NCBI GenBank assembly: GCA_963761445.1
Contig: CAVXHV010000019.1
Location: forward strand, 124,001 to 188,000
DNA from: CAVXHV01 sp963761445
GTDB lineage: Bacteria > Planctomycetota > Planctomycetia > Isosphaerales > Isosphaeraceae
Length of the DNA stretch: 64,000 bases
Direction: 5' to 3'
The notes below the pieces were generated by a model, which did not search any database, was not told the origin of the DNA, and saw only the letters and a list, made by a program, of their open reading frames with translations. Position numbers and translations under genes: made by a program. Positions 9,146 through 19,552 of this stretch are shown here, in pieces (the stretch's first letter is position 1; every line of letters begins with the position of its first letter).

Positions 9146-10898
9146 ATGGCAACCATTATCATCAATCGCAGTGAGTACACGATCCCCGAGGGGGAGAAGC
9201 TCAACGCCATCCAGATGGCGCAGCGGGTGGGGATCGATATTCCCTATTACTGCTGGCACCCCGCGTTGTCGGTCGTCGCCAACTGCCGGATGTGCGAGAT
9301 CGAAACCGGCACCAAGGATGCGAAGACCGGCGAGATCAAGATGCTTCCCAAGCTGGTGCCTGCGTGTCAGACGCCGGCGAAGGACCTGACCGTCCTCGTG
9401 ACCGACAGCCCGAAGGTCAAGGAGCACCAGCGGATGATCATGGAGTATCTCCTGCTCAATCATCCGCTCGACTGCCCGGTCTGCGACCAGGCGGGCGAGT
9501 GCGGCTTGCAGGATTACAGCTTCCGTTACGGCCAGTCGGTGCACCGCTTCGTCGAGGAGCGTGCCGTCAACCCGCGCAAGGACGTCGGGCCCTTGATCCA
9601 GCTCAACCAGGACCGCTGCATCATGTGCACGCGGTGCGTGCGGTTCACGCGCGAGATCTCCCAGACCGGCGAGCTCCAGGTGATGCGGCGCGGCAATCAT
9701 GCCGAGATCGACGTTTTCCCGGGCGAGCCGGTCGACAACCCGCTGGCCGGCAACGTCGTCGATCTTTGCCCGGTCGGGGCCCTGCTCGACAAAGACTTCC
9801 TGCACAAGCAGCGGGCCTGGTTCTTGTCGAAACACAATAGCATCTGCACGCGCTGCTCGACGGGCTGCAACATCAGCGCCGAGGAAAACCGAGGTGCGCT
9901 CTGGCGGTTCAAACCGCGGAGCAACCCGTTCGTGAATGACTACTGGATCTGCGACGAAGGGCCGCTACAGCTACAAGGCCGCCAACGACCCGAACCTGCT
10001 CCGGGCGATGTACGTCCGGAAAAACGGTGAGCTCGAGCCGGCCGCGATCGACGAAGCCGTTCGCTTCGTCGATCGGGGCCTCAAGGAGATTTGTCAAGCA
10101 GGCGGGATTGTCGCGGGCGTGCTCTCGCCGTTCTTGACCGTCGAAGAAGCGTATCTCGCCGCGTCTTACTTGAAGGCGCTCGACCCGGCGAACGTGCTGG
10201 CGATGGGGCCGATCCCCTCGAGCGGAACGGACCAGACCTTCGAGCCCGACCAGACCAAGGGGCGGACGGGTGACACCAGCTTCGTGGTTCCGAGGCCCTT
10301 CACGATTCACGCGGAAAAGTGCCCCAACCGACGCGGGGTTTCCGCCGTTCTGGAACACTTCGAAGGCAAGGTGACAGGCCACGAAGAGCTGGCGCGACGC
10401 GTGGCCGCCGGCGAATTTCAAGGACTGTACGTGGTTTCGGACGCGATCGACTCCTGGATCGGCGAAGCCGAAAGCGATGCTCTGCGATCGAACGTGAGGT
10501 TCCTGGTGGTACAGGATACGAATGTGACGCCGCTTGCGCACCGGGCGGACGTGGTCCTGGCAGCGGCGACGTTCGCCGAAAAAGCAGGGTGCTACGTGAA
10601 TTCGGGCGGCCGTTTGCAGTACTCGGAAGCAGCCCTGCCGCCGCGCGACGGCTCGCTTCCGGACCTTGATCTGCTGGCGATTCTGCTGCACCGAGAAGGC
10701 GCCGGACCAGTTGATTCGAGCGCGGTTCTGGCTGAAATCGCCGAGCGGATACCGGCCTTCGCGGCCGCCAAAGGGGGAAAGCTGCCGGCGCATGGTGTGT
10801 TGCTGGCCGCGGACACTCCGGCCGACGGCCGTCGCGGTGATGGCGTGAGCTTCACCGACACCTGGTTTCTCGCCCACGGTGCCGCTCGCGCACGATAG
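9146..10898 (+). CDS. nuoG: NADH-quinone oxidoreductase subunit G (frame interrupted once)
   Basis: The large iron-sulphur subunit. The N-terminal part shows the 2Fe-2S ligands (YYCWHP, NCRMC, ACQTP), the HPLDCPVCDQAGEC motif, CIMCTRCVRF and the CTRCSTGC cluster site. The second half is a shortened molybdopterin-oxidoreductase-like domain. One extra G in the GGG at 9959-9961 breaks the frame: CDEG must continue as RYSYKAAND. The corrected length is about 583 residues, shorter than the 800-900 of enterobacterial NuoG, because the C-terminal domain is reduced. Confidence 0.92.
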
Positions 10899-10981
10899 GA
10901 GAAAATAGAACCGGCCGGGCGGCCGCCGCGAAACGTGCTGAGTAGTTACGTGAGATTGAGAGTCAGGCAGGGTTTGAGTCA

Positions 10982-12022
10982 ATGCTTTTACTCCTGGGTA
11001 TTACATTCAAGATCGTCGTGGTGGCCAGCGTGCTCTTGGGCGCTGTCGCCTACCTGATCTACGTCGAGCGGAAGGTGGCGGCTTTTGCGCAGGATCGCAT
11101 CGGTCCGAATCGGGCCGGCGGCGAGTTCGGCATTCCCTTCGGCCTGCTTCAGCCCCTGGCCGACGGCGCCAAGATGCTTCTCAAGGAAGGGGTCGTGCCG
11201 ACGTACGTGAACAAGCCGCTCTACATGCTGGCGCCGCTGATCGCGATCATCGCCGCTCTGGTCGCCTTCGCGGTCATCCCATTCGGCCCGACGTGGTCAG
11301 ATGATTGGAAGAACTGGAGCTTTCAGATCGCTCCCGGCGTGGACATCGGCATCCTCTATATCTTCGCGGTGAGCAGCCTGGCGGTATACGGCGTGATCCT
11401 GGCAGGCTGGTCGTCTAACAATAAATATTCATTTATAGGCGGCGCTCCGGTCAAGCGCCAATTGATCAGCTACGAGATCCCGCTCGGCCTTTCGATAATG
11501 GGCGTCGTTCTGGCGATGAGCACGCTCGAGCTCAATGCGATGATCAACTGGCAGGACCATCACGTCTGGGGGCTCTTCGTCTCGCCGGTGGGGTTCTTGA
11601 TTTTCTTGATCAGCTCGTTCGCCGAGACCAATCGTCTGCCGTTCGACCTGCCCGAATCGGAGCAGGAGCTCGTGGGCGGCTTTCACACCGAGTATTCGGG
11701 CATGAAGTTCGGCATGTTTTTTCTCGGTGAATACGTGCACGTAATCAACATGAGCTTCATGACGGTGATCCTGTTCTTCGGCGGTTGGGACCTGCCGTTT
11801 CTTCTGAGCCAGGAGCAGACCGGCTTCTTCATCGCCCTCGTGAAATGTGGCGTGATCCTGTTCAAGGTGACCGTGATGATCCTGATCATCATGTGGGTCC
11901 GCTGGACGCTCCCGCGATTTCGCTACGACCAGCTCATGGACCTTGCCTGGAAGTCGCTGATTCCGCTGGCACTCATCAATCTGGTCGCCACCGCGATCAT
12001 CGTGCAATTGATTCACAGCTAG
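10982..12022 (+). CDS. nuoH: NADH-quinone oxidoreductase subunit H
   Basis: The membrane subunit that links the peripheral arm and quinone site to the pumping arm, with about eight helices. ERKVAAFAQDRIGPNRAG and AETNRLPFDLPESEQELV are conserved. At 11444-11458 the sequence reads GGAPVKRQLISYE where the family has GGLRSSAQLISYE. One extra G and one missing C 14 bases apart account exactly for the difference, so the frame is restored. The length is 346 residues. ATG 10982 lies 83 bases after nuoG. Confidence 0.94.
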   Translation: MLLLLGITFKIVVVASVLLGAVAYLIYVERKVAAFAQDRIGPNRAGGEFGIPFGLLQPLADGAKMLLKEGVVPTYVNKPLYMLAPLIAIIAALVAFAVIPFGPTWSDDWKNWSFQIAPGVDIGILYIFAVSSLAVYGVILAGWSSNNKYSFIGGAPVKRQLISYEIPLGLSIMGVVLAMSTLELNAMINWQDHHVWGLFVSPVGFLIFLISSFAETNRLPFDLPESEQELVGGFHTEYSGMKFGMFFLGEYVHVINMSFMTVILFFGGWDLPFLLSQEQTGFFIALVKCGVILFKVTVMILIIMWVRWTLPRFRYDQLMDLAWKSLIPLALINLVATAIIVQLIHS

Positions 12023-12037
12023 TTGGAGGGTTTTCAA

Positions 12038-12583
12038 GTGCGCGCCGATGATCCCAAGCTCAAGAAGATCGAGCCGCCGAGGTTGAACCTGCTGGAACGG
12101 TTCTACCTTTTCCCGATCGCCGGCGGACTGGCGGTGACAGCGCGTCATATCGGCGGTGTGATGTTCGGCGGCAAGGCCATCACGATGCAGTATCCCGAGG
12201 AACAGCACGTTCCCAGCCCGAATTACCGGGGTGTGCACCGGCTCAATAAGGACGAGCACGGCAGGGTGAAGTGCGTGGCCTGCATGCTGTGCGCGACCGC
12301 CTGCCCCGCGCATTGCATCGACATCGTAGGTGCCACTGCACCTCCCTCGTGGCCGGACCGGGAAAAATACCCGGAGAACTTCGTCATCGACGAGCTGCGC
12401 TGCATTTATTGCGGGATGTGCGAAGAGGCTTGCCCGGTCGAAGCAATCGAGCTGACCGGGCTCTACGACCTGACCGGGCTGGCGCGTGAGGAGATGATCT
12501 TCGACAAGACGAAGCTCCTGTCGGTCTACGACGCCACGAAGGACCAGGAGCCGATGCCGTATGGGAAGGCGGAGCCCCGATGA
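12038..12583 (+). CDS. nuoI: NADH-quinone oxidoreductase subunit I
   Basis: A ferredoxin-like subunit holding clusters N6a and N6b, seen as two CxxCxxCxxxCP motifs (CVACMLCATACP and CIYCGMCEEACP). I chose GTG 12038 because GGAGGG lies seven bases upstream; the TTG at 12023 would place that site inside the gene. The product is 181 residues. Its last bases overlap the nuoJ start as ATGA. Confidence 0.94.
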   Translation: MRADDPKLKKIEPPRLNLLERFYLFPIAGGLAVTARHIGGVMFGGKAITMQYPEEQHVPSPNYRGVHRLNKDEHGRVKCVACMLCATACPAHCIDIVGATAPPSWPDREKYPENFVIDELRCIYCGMCEEACPVEAIELTGLYDLTGLAREEMIFDKTKLLSVYDATKDQEPMPYGKAEPR

Positions 12584-13464
12584 CGACCGGTGACGCGATT
12601 CTGGCTGCGCTCGTCGTCCTGCTGGGGGCGGCCGGAACATTTTTGCTGCTGCCGCACAAGCACGGAACGGCTCGGCCGCGTCGCTTGCACGCCGCCGGAG
12701 CGATTTCGGCCAGCCTGGGGCTCTTGCTGTTTCTCGTCTTCTGGAAACCGCCCGGGGAGCTCATACCTGCGTTTTTCTTCTACGTGTTCGGCGTCGGGGC
12801 AATCGCCGGGGGTGTGCTCACGATCACCAGCCGCAATCCGATCTATAGCGCGCTCTGGTTCGCGATGGTCGTGATCGCAACCGCCGGCCTGTTCCTGCTG
12901 GCGAACGCTTCGTTTCTGGCGGCCGGCACAGTGATCGTGTATGCAGGGGCGGTCATCGTGACGTTCCTGTTCGTGATCATGCTGGCGCAGATGGAGGGAA
13001 AAGCGCTTTACGACCGCGCTGCCCGGGCCCCGGGCCCCGCGACCTTCGCGTGCTTCCTGCTCCTCTGGTGCCTGATCTATTCGCTGTCGGCTGTAGCATC
13101 CAAGCCGGCCGCAGACTCGACCAAGGCCGAAGCCAAGGTCGCGCAATCGACCAAAGAAACGCCCAAGCCACTCAAGGAAGAGACGGCGTACCGCGATGTG
13201 CCCCGGGCGCGTGAGCTCCGTACCGTATATCACATGGATTCAGTGGGCTCCGCAAGCGGCCTCGTCGATCGCGTGCTGGCCCCGACCAACATGATTTCAA
13301 ATTCGAATCACGAACCCAAACCGAATGTCGCCGGGCTGGGCGAGTCGCTCTACACCACCCATCTCGTGACCGTTGGCCTCGCCGGGGTCTTGTTGTTTGT
13401 CGCGCTCGTCGGGGCGGTCGTGATCACCGACCACGAGCGGCCCAAGCCGCCGGCAGAACCTTGA
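12580..13464 (+). CDS. nuoJ: NADH-quinone oxidoreductase subunit J
   Basis: A membrane-arm subunit. The conserved core is AFFFYVFGVGAIAGGVLTITSRNPIYSALWF and VIVYAGAVIVTFLFVIML (read in shorter pieces along the protein). At 294 residues it is longer than the usual 160-200. There is an extra N-terminal helix pair and a charged Lys/Ala-rich loop of about 60 residues before the last helix. It is translationally coupled to nuoI by a four-base overlap. Confidence 0.92.
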   Translation: MTTGDAILAALVVLLGAAGTFLLLPHKHGTARPRRLHAAGAISASLGLLLFLVFWKPPGELIPAFFFYVFGVGAIAGGVLTITSRNPIYSALWFAMVVIATAGLFLLANASFLAAGTVIVYAGAVIVTFLFVIMLAQMEGKALYDRAARAPGPATFACFLLLWCLIYSLSAVASKPAADSTKAEAKVAQSTKETPKPLKEETAYRDVPRARELRTVYHMDSVGSASGLVDRVLAPTNMISNSNHEPKPNVAGLGESLYTTHLVTVGLAGVLLFVALVGAVVITDHERPKPPAEP

Positions 13465-13543
13465 CGGCTGAATCAGCTTTGCGGTAGTTGTGTGAATATC
13501 TGAATATGCATCGTAAGTGGCGGCTTTTCGAGAACAAAGTGCC

Positions 13544-14017
13544 ATGGCTCCCGTTGACGTCTTCACGCTGGATGTACTGAGGAATTATCTGCTGATAGGC
13601 GCGGCGCTGTTCGCGCTGGGGATGCTGGGGTTCCTGACGCGGCGTAATTTGATCGTGATGTTTCTTTCGGTCGAGATGATGCTGCAAGGGACTGCACTCT
13701 CGCTGGTCGGTTTCGGCCGATACCACGGGACGTGGACCGGGCAGGTCTTCACGATCGTGATCCTCACGGTCGCGGCGTGCGAGGCGTCGATTGCGCTGGC
13801 GCTCATCGTGGTGCTGTATAACCGCAGGTCGTCGCTGGACGTCACCCTCTGGCAGGACATTCGAGAGGCGGGTGTGAGGGCCGAAGACGAGATCGAGGAA
13901 ACTCTGGAGGCCGAGCCGATCGAGCCTGTGCTCGGGCCAGAGTCGTACCCGCACCTCACGCCCGCGGGCGTCGAGCCCGCTCACCCGGCGCAACCGTGGA
14001 TCGAGCGACGGCGGTGA
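13544..14017 (+). CDS. nuoK: NADH-quinone oxidoreductase subunit K
   Basis: The smallest pumping subunit, with three helices carrying the membrane glutamates (LSVEMMLQG and AACEASIALAL). I chose ATG 13544, although a GTG at 13517 is also in frame; neither has a strong ribosome site. The core of about 100 residues is followed by an acidic/proline-rich tail of about 55 residues (EDEIEETLEAEPIEPV), which is unusual for NuoK and should face the cytoplasm or periplasm rather than the membrane. Confidence 0.92.
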   Translation: MAPVDVFTLDVLRNYLLIGAALFALGMLGFLTRRNLIVMFLSVEMMLQGTALSLVGFGRYHGTWTGQVFTIVILTVAACEASIALALIVVLYNRRSSLDVTLWQDIREAGVRAEDEIEETLEAEPIEPVLGPESYPHLTPAGVEPAHPAQPWIERRR

Positions 14018-14030
14018 ATGGAACCATAGA

Positions 14031-16142
14031 ATGACTCATCTTGCATGGCTGATACCGTTCTTCCCGCTGCTGGGCGCCGCGATCGCGGTGCTGGGGCCAA
14101 AGCGTGTGCGCGAGCTCGCTCACATTCCGGTTGCCGGGGGCATCGCGCTGGCGTTTCTGGTTTCACTCGGGCTCTTAGGCGGTTCAAGGGCGACAAATAC
14201 GGTCATGGTGATGCGCTGGCTGACCGTAAGTCAGTTCGAGGTGCCGATCGAGTTTCGCATCGACGGCTTGACCACGATGATGCTCTCGATGGTGACCTTC
14301 GTCTCGACGCTGGTGGCCGTGTATGCGGCGGGCTACATGGCGGGCGACCCGGCCTATCCGCGATTCTTCGCCCTGATCGGCCTGTTCGTCACGTCGATGA
14401 CGGGGCTCGTGCTCTCGAACAACTACGTGCTCACCTATGTCTTCTGGGAAGGCGTGGGCGTGTGCAGCTATCTGCTGGTGGGCTTCTGGCACACGCGGCC
14501 CAAGGCTGCCGCGGCCGCCATGAAGGCGTTTCTGGTCAATCGCATCGGCGATTTCGGCTTTGCCGTCGCCATTTTCTGGCTGTGGTCGATCGTGCCGAAT
14601 CACGACTTGAGCTACACGAGCGTGCTCTCGGAAGGTACGTTGAATTCGCTGCCGGCTGCCGCCGTCACGGGGATTTCACTTTTGCTCTTCTGGGCTGCGA
14701 CGGCGAAGAGTGCCCAGATCCCGCTTTTCGTCTGGCTGCCAGATGCCATGGAGGGCCCGACGCCGGTCTCGGCGCTGATTCACGCGGCCACAATGGTCAC
14801 GGCCGGCGTGTATCTGGTGGCGCGGTCGATGCCGCTCTTCACCCTGGCGCCCTTCGTGCTCGCCTTGGTCTCGGTGACGGGCTGTGCAACCGCCTTGCTG
14901 TCGGCATCGATCGCGGTGACACAGAACGACCTCAAGCGGGTGATGGCCTATTCGACGGTGAGCCAGCTCGGCTACATGTTCATGGCCTTGGGCGCCGGCG
15001 TCGGCGACGTGGCCCAGCTCGCGGTGGTGGCGGCAATGTTTCACCTGTTCACCCACGCATTCTTCAAGGCATTGCTCTTCCTGGCTTCGGGTAGCGTGAT
15101 GCACGCGATGGGGGACGTGATCGACATGCGGCGATTCCGAGGCCTGCGGCACCGGCTGCCTTACACGTGCGCGACTTTCGCCGTGGGTGCGCTCGCTCTC
15201 TCGGGCGTTGTGCCGCTCTCCGGTTTTTTCAGCAAGGACGAGATCCTGACGGCCATCAAATCAGCCGCTGGAGAGGCGCAGGAGATGGGCCACCCATGGC
15301 ACTGGATTTATTCCGTTGTTTATTTGTTCGCGATCGCGACGGCGTTTCTGACGGCGTTCTACACCGGTCGCGCGTTCTTCATGACGTTCTGGGGCCCAGA
15401 GAAGCTGCCGGGGCCGGACGACCCCGAGGCACCCCAAGGAGAGATAACGAGTGACACCCATCCGCACGCCGGCACACATTCGCCCGACGCGGGCAGCCAC
15501 GGCGGCGCGGGAGGCCACGATTCCGGCGGCCACGTCGGCCACGAATCGCCGCCGATCATGACATATCCCTTGATCGCGCTCGCGGGCTGCACCGCCTTGA
15601 TCGGGCTCATCTGCCTGCTGGCGGGCCCGTTCGCAGGAACAACCGAGTGGTTTGCCCATCACCTTCACTCCACGCTCGGCTTCGAATTGCTGGGGCACTT
15701 CGAGCATCACTTCGACTGGGTGACGGCGATCACGGGCACACTGGCCGCCGTGGCTGGAATCGGCCTGAGCTACATGCTCTACGGCGCGGACGAACTGGCG
15801 AGCCAGATTGCCGCCAGGATCAAGCCCCTCTACGAGCCGCTGTTTAACCGGCTCTTCGCCGGCAGAACCAAGCCGCTCTATGAAGCGTCACTCAACAAGT
15901 TTTACGTTGATGAGCTTTATGAGTGGCTCTTCGCCCGGCCCACTCGCGCAATTGGGATCATTTGCGACTTTGTCGATGCCTATTTCGTGGACGGGCTGGC
16001 CAGGGGCATCGCCAAGATTCCCCGCGGGTTCGGCCGCAACGTGCTGGCCAGATACCAAAATGGATTGATTCAGTTCTATGCCGGGGCGTCGGTGTTGTGC
16101 GTGGTAGTGGTCTTTCTGGTGCTTCTGGTTCTTTCACCCTGA
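14031..16142 (+). CDS. nuoL: NADH-quinone oxidoreductase subunit L
   Basis: The distal antiporter-like pumping subunit, with about 16 helices including the long lateral helix near the end. Conserved elements are FWEGVGVCSYLLVGFW, WLPDAMEGPTPVSALIHAATMV and LKRVMAYSTVSQLGYM. It is complete at 703 residues. Between roughly residues 475 and 510 there is a His/Gly/Asp-rich loop with repeated GGH and SHGG units, outside the membrane, which is not part of the usual core. It starts 13 bases after nuoK. Confidence 0.95.
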   Translation: MTHLAWLIPFFPLLGAAIAVLGPKRVRELAHIPVAGGIALAFLVSLGLLGGSRATNTVMVMRWLTVSQFEVPIEFRIDGLTTMMLSMVTFVSTLVAVYAAGYMAGDPAYPRFFALIGLFVTSMTGLVLSNNYVLTYVFWEGVGVCSYLLVGFWHTRPKAAAAAMKAFLVNRIGDFGFAVAIFWLWSIVPNHDLSYTSVLSEGTLNSLPAAAVTGISLLLFWAATAKSAQIPLFVWLPDAMEGPTPVSALIHAATMVTAGVYLVARSMPLFTLAPFVLALVSVTGCATALLSASIAVTQNDLKRVMAYSTVSQLGYMFMALGAGVGDVAQLAVVAAMFHLFTHAFFKALLFLASGSVMHAMGDVIDMRRFRGLRHRLPYTCATFAVGALALSGVVPLSGFFSKDEILTAIKSAAGEAQEMGHPWHWIYSVVYLFAIATAFLTAFYTGRAFFMTFWGPEKLPGPDDPEAPQGEITSDTHPHAGTHSPDAGSHGGAGGHDSGGHVGHESPPIMTYPLIALAGCTALIGLICLLAGPFAGTTEWFAHHLHSTLGFELLGHFEHHFDWVTAITGTLAAVAGIGLSYMLYGADELASQIAARIKPLYEPLFNRLFAGRTKPLYEASLNKFYVDELYEWLFARPTRAIGIICDFVDAYFVDGLARGIAKIPRGFGRNVLARYQNGLIQFYAGASVLCVVVVFLVLLVLSP

Positions 16143-16177
16143 CACAAGCTGCCCCGAGCTCGTTGAGGATTCGTTGG

Positions 16178-17987
16178 ATGGCGACTTTGCTATTGATCAC
16201 GGTCATGCTTCCCGTTCTGGGGAGCCTGGTCCTCTTGGTCCTTCCCAAGCTGGAATTCGAGACGGCCCGCTCGATCGCAATTGCGACGGCGCTCGTCACG
16301 CTCGGCTTCAGCTTGATCCTGATGTGGGCCTTCGACTCGGAGGCAAGCGGCCCCCAGTTCGCATTCGTGCGGGGCAGCCACCTGGGGCTCGAGTGGCTGG
16401 GCAGGCCCGACATACGATTCGCGTTAGGGCTCGACGGACTCTCGCTCTGGCTGTTCGTGCTGACATCGATCCTGCTGATCACGTCGATCGGGGCATCGTG
16501 GTCGGCAATCCGGGAGAACCCCGGCCCGTATTACGCCTTTCTGCTGGCGCTCGAGACCGGGCTTCTAGGTCTGTTTTCGAGCCTGGACGTGGTGCTCTTT
16601 TACATTTTCTTCGAGTTCACACTGATTCCGCTTTTCTTCCTGATCGGCTTGTGGGGCGGCCCGCAGCGCCGGAAGGCGGCCGTGACTTTCTTCCTGTACA
16701 CACTGGCCGGGAGCCTGCTGACCCTCCTCGGCGTGATATCCCTGGTGGTGGTGCACTACCAGCACTCACCGGGGAACGTGCTGACGTTTTCGATTCCCGA
16801 GCTCACGAGCGGACTGGCCGCCCTGGACTGGAGCGAGTGGAAGAGCGCCACTTTGTGGGGGAGCCCGCAGGTGCTGATCTTCCTGCTCCTTCTGGCGGGG
16901 TTTGCAATCAAGGTTCCGCTCTTTCCGTTTCACACATGGCTTCCGCTGGCTCACGTGGAGGCGCCGACGGCGGGATCGATCTTGCTGGCGGGCGTTCTGC
17001 TGAAGGTGGGGACATATGGGCTGATCCGTTTCAATCTGGGGATGACCCCGCTCGCGTCGGCCTCGATGTTTCCGCTCATGGCGACTTTGTCGGTGATCGG
17101 GATCATCTACGGCGCACTGGCGGCGCTGGCGCAGACCGACATCAAGCGGCTGGTGGCTTATAGCTCGGTAAGCCATATGGGGTTTATCGTGCTGGGAATC
17201 TTCGCTCTGAATTCGACGGCGCTGCACGGCGCAGTCGATTCAGATGCTCAACCACGGGCTCACGACGGGTGCTCTCTTCGCCTGCGTCGGGATGATTTAC
17301 GAGCGGTACCATACGCGCGACATCAATGCCATCGGCGGCCTGTGGAATCGTATGCCCATTCTGGCTTTCTTCTTTATGCTGGCAACGTTCGGCTCGGCGG
17401 CGGTGCCGGGATTGAACGGGTTTGTCGGGGAGTTTCCGATCTTGATCGGCGCGTTCGAGCGCAGCGCCTGGGCGGGAGTGCTCGCGGCCACGGGCATGGT
17501 GCTGGGCGCGTGCTATTTGTTCTGGATGTTACGGAAGATACTATTCGGGGCGCTCAAGGAGCCGGTGCCTCACGCCCCTGCCGGAGGGACCATCAGCCCA
17601 GCGGCGCTGCGCCATACGGTCGTTTCGCCCGTGGGCGCACACGAGATCGCTGGCCTGGCGCCGATCATGTTCTTGATCGTGGCAATCGGAGTTTACCCCC
17701 GCCCCGTCCTCGAGCAGATGCAGCCAACCCTGGCGAAGATCGATCAGAACGCGCAGGCCCGGCGAGCCGGGGCCGTTGCGATTGCTCCGCCTGGGAAAAT
17801 GACTCCCGTGGAAATGAGCGCCTCAAGTAAAGGAGGCGGCGAAACCCGAGTAGCGACCACCGGCCAGGGCGCCGCACGCGACATGGAAACCAAAAAAGGC
17901 AGCGGCCGGCCACTCGAAAAAACCGACTCAAATTCGTCAACGGGCCAAGCGTTGCCGCGCACGAAGAACCAAGAGACGCACTCATGA
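16178..17987 (+). CDS. nuoM: NADH-quinone oxidoreductase subunit M (frame interrupted once)
   Basis: An antiporter-like pumping subunit. ATG 16178 starts it; the core motifs are FFEFTLIPLFFLIGLWGG, FPFHTWLPLAHVEAPTAGS and IKRLVAYSSVSHMGF. An extra G at about 17237 breaks the frame: ALHGAV must continue as IQMLNHGLTTGALF. The corrected product is about 602 residues, because a hydrophilic Ser/Thr/Lys-rich tail of about 80 residues follows the last helix. The stop overlaps the nuoN start as ATGA. Confidence 0.92.
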
Positions 17988-19546
17988 ATTCCGCGTATTC
18001 GCTTTCGGTCGTAGAGCAGACAGCGCTGGTGCTGGTTCCGGAGTTGATCTTGCTCGCGACCGCGATTGTGATGATGACGGCTTCGGCGTTCGTGGTGCGG
18101 CCGACGAGGTTCTGGTCGTCGATGAGCGCGGGTGCGCTTGTGGCGGCGATTCTGGCGCTCTTCTGCCTGGGACGGACGCGCACCGACCTCTACGCCGCGG
18201 TCGCCTTGAACGACGACCTATCGTTCTACGCGCGGGCCGTGCTGCTGTTTTCGGGACTTATCCTGCTGGGTCTTGCGCACCGTGAGCCGAGCAACGAGCG
18301 GGCGGGCGAGTTTTTCGGGGCACTCTTGATGATGTGTGCCGGGTCGATGATCGTGGCGGCCGCGAACGACATCGTGTTCTTGTTCGTGGGCCTTGAGCTC
18401 GTCAGCATGCCCACCTACCTGATTCTTTATCTCTCGAGGCGCACTTCGATCACTCAGGAAGCGGCGATGAAGTATTTCTTCCTGAGCATCTTTGCGTCGG
18501 GATTGTTGCTGTACGGGCTGACCTTCCTCTACGGAACGACGGGAGTGAGCAACCTGAAAGCCCTGGGATACTTTTTCGAGAGGGTGCCGAACCTACCCCA
18601 TCCGGAGCTTGCTCTGGTGGCGGTCGTCTTCGTGACGGCGGGGCTGTGCTTCCGCGTCGCGGCTGTGCCGTTGCATTTCTACGCGCCTGACGTCTATCAG
18701 GGGTCACCGATGGTAATAGCAGCGACGCTGGCGTGGATTCCCAAGTTCGTCGGTTTTCTGGCCATCGTCCGGGCCCTGACCGCGGTGCTCGCGGTGAAGG
18801 GTGGAGAGGACGACCTGGTTCAAAAGGCGGTGATTCTGTCTTGGATCATCGCGGCTGCGACGATGGTCTGGGGGAATTTCATGGCGCTCGCACAAGAGGA
18901 CCTTAAACGGTTGATGGCGTATTCCTCGATCGCGCACGCCGGATACATGATGGTGGGGGTAACGGCCGCGCTCGCGAATGATCGCCATGCCGGCGTCTCC
19001 TACTACGGGTCTGAGAGCGTTTTCTTCTATCTGGTGACATACGGGCTCATGACGCTGGGACTCTTCGGCGGCTTCATGGCGCTTCGTTTCAAGAGCCGGC
19101 CGGTCGAGACGGTCGACGACCTCTCGGGCCTGGGATGGAGTCATCCCTGGGCGGCTCTGGGGCTTTCGGTTTGTCTGCTAAGTCTCGCCGGAATTCCCCC
19201 GCTGGCGGGCTTCTGGGGCAAATTCCAGCTCTTCAGCGCGCTACTCGTCGCCGGGGACCGGATGGACTCGAGCTCGTTCGTGCTGCTGGCTGTCATCGGC
19301 ATGCTAAGCGCGGCTGCTGGCGCGTACTACTATTTGCGAATTGTCGTCGTGATGTACTTCGGCAAACCCAAGGAGAAGGTTGAGCTCACCGGCGGCTGGC
19401 CGGTCGCGGCGGCCGTGAGTGTCTGTGTCTTCTTGACCGTGCTCTTCGGCATCAATCCAGGAAAGATCTCAACCCGGGCGCACGCCGCGGCCCAGGCGGC
19501 GATGGCGCATCCGCAGCCGGACGGGGCGTCACTCGCCACCCGGTAA
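17984..19546 (+). CDS. nuoN: NADH-quinone oxidoreductase subunit N
   Basis: The third antiporter-like subunit and last gene of the operon. Motifs include VGLELVSMPTYLILYL, AAMKYFFLSIFASGLLLYG, VAAVPLHFYAPDVYQGSP, EDLKRLMAYSSIAHAGYM and PPLAGFWGKFQLF. It is complete at 520 residues with about 14 helices. Its stop lies six bases from the end of a convergent esterase gene, so the two transcripts meet there. No intrinsic terminator is visible in the gap. Confidence 0.96.
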   Translation: MNSAYSLSVVEQTALVLVPELILLATAIVMMTASAFVVRPTRFWSSMSAGALVAAILALFCLGRTRTDLYAAVALNDDLSFYARAVLLFSGLILLGLAHREPSNERAGEFFGALLMMCAGSMIVAAANDIVFLFVGLELVSMPTYLILYLSRRTSITQEAAMKYFFLSIFASGLLLYGLTFLYGTTGVSNLKALGYFFERVPNLPHPELALVAVVFVTAGLCFRVAAVPLHFYAPDVYQGSPMVIAATLAWIPKFVGFLAIVRALTAVLAVKGGEDDLVQKAVILSWIIAAATMVWGNFMALAQEDLKRLMAYSSIAHAGYMMVGVTAALANDRHAGVSYYGSESVFFYLVTYGLMTLGLFGGFMALRFKSRPVETVDDLSGLGWSHPWAALGLSVCLLSLAGIPPLAGFWGKFQLFSALLVAGDRMDSSSFVLLAVIGMLSAAAGAYYYLRIVVVMYFGKPKEKVELTGGWPVAAAVSVCVFLTVLFGINPGKISTRAHAAAQAAMAHPQPDGASLATR

Positions 19547-19552
19547 GGATCG

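Noticed and set aside
9936..10030. Possible programmed frameshift in nuoG and the other interrupted genes
   Set aside because: No slippery heptamer or downstream structure is shared, the direction varies (+1 and -1), and too many unrelated genes are affected. Sequence errors are simpler.
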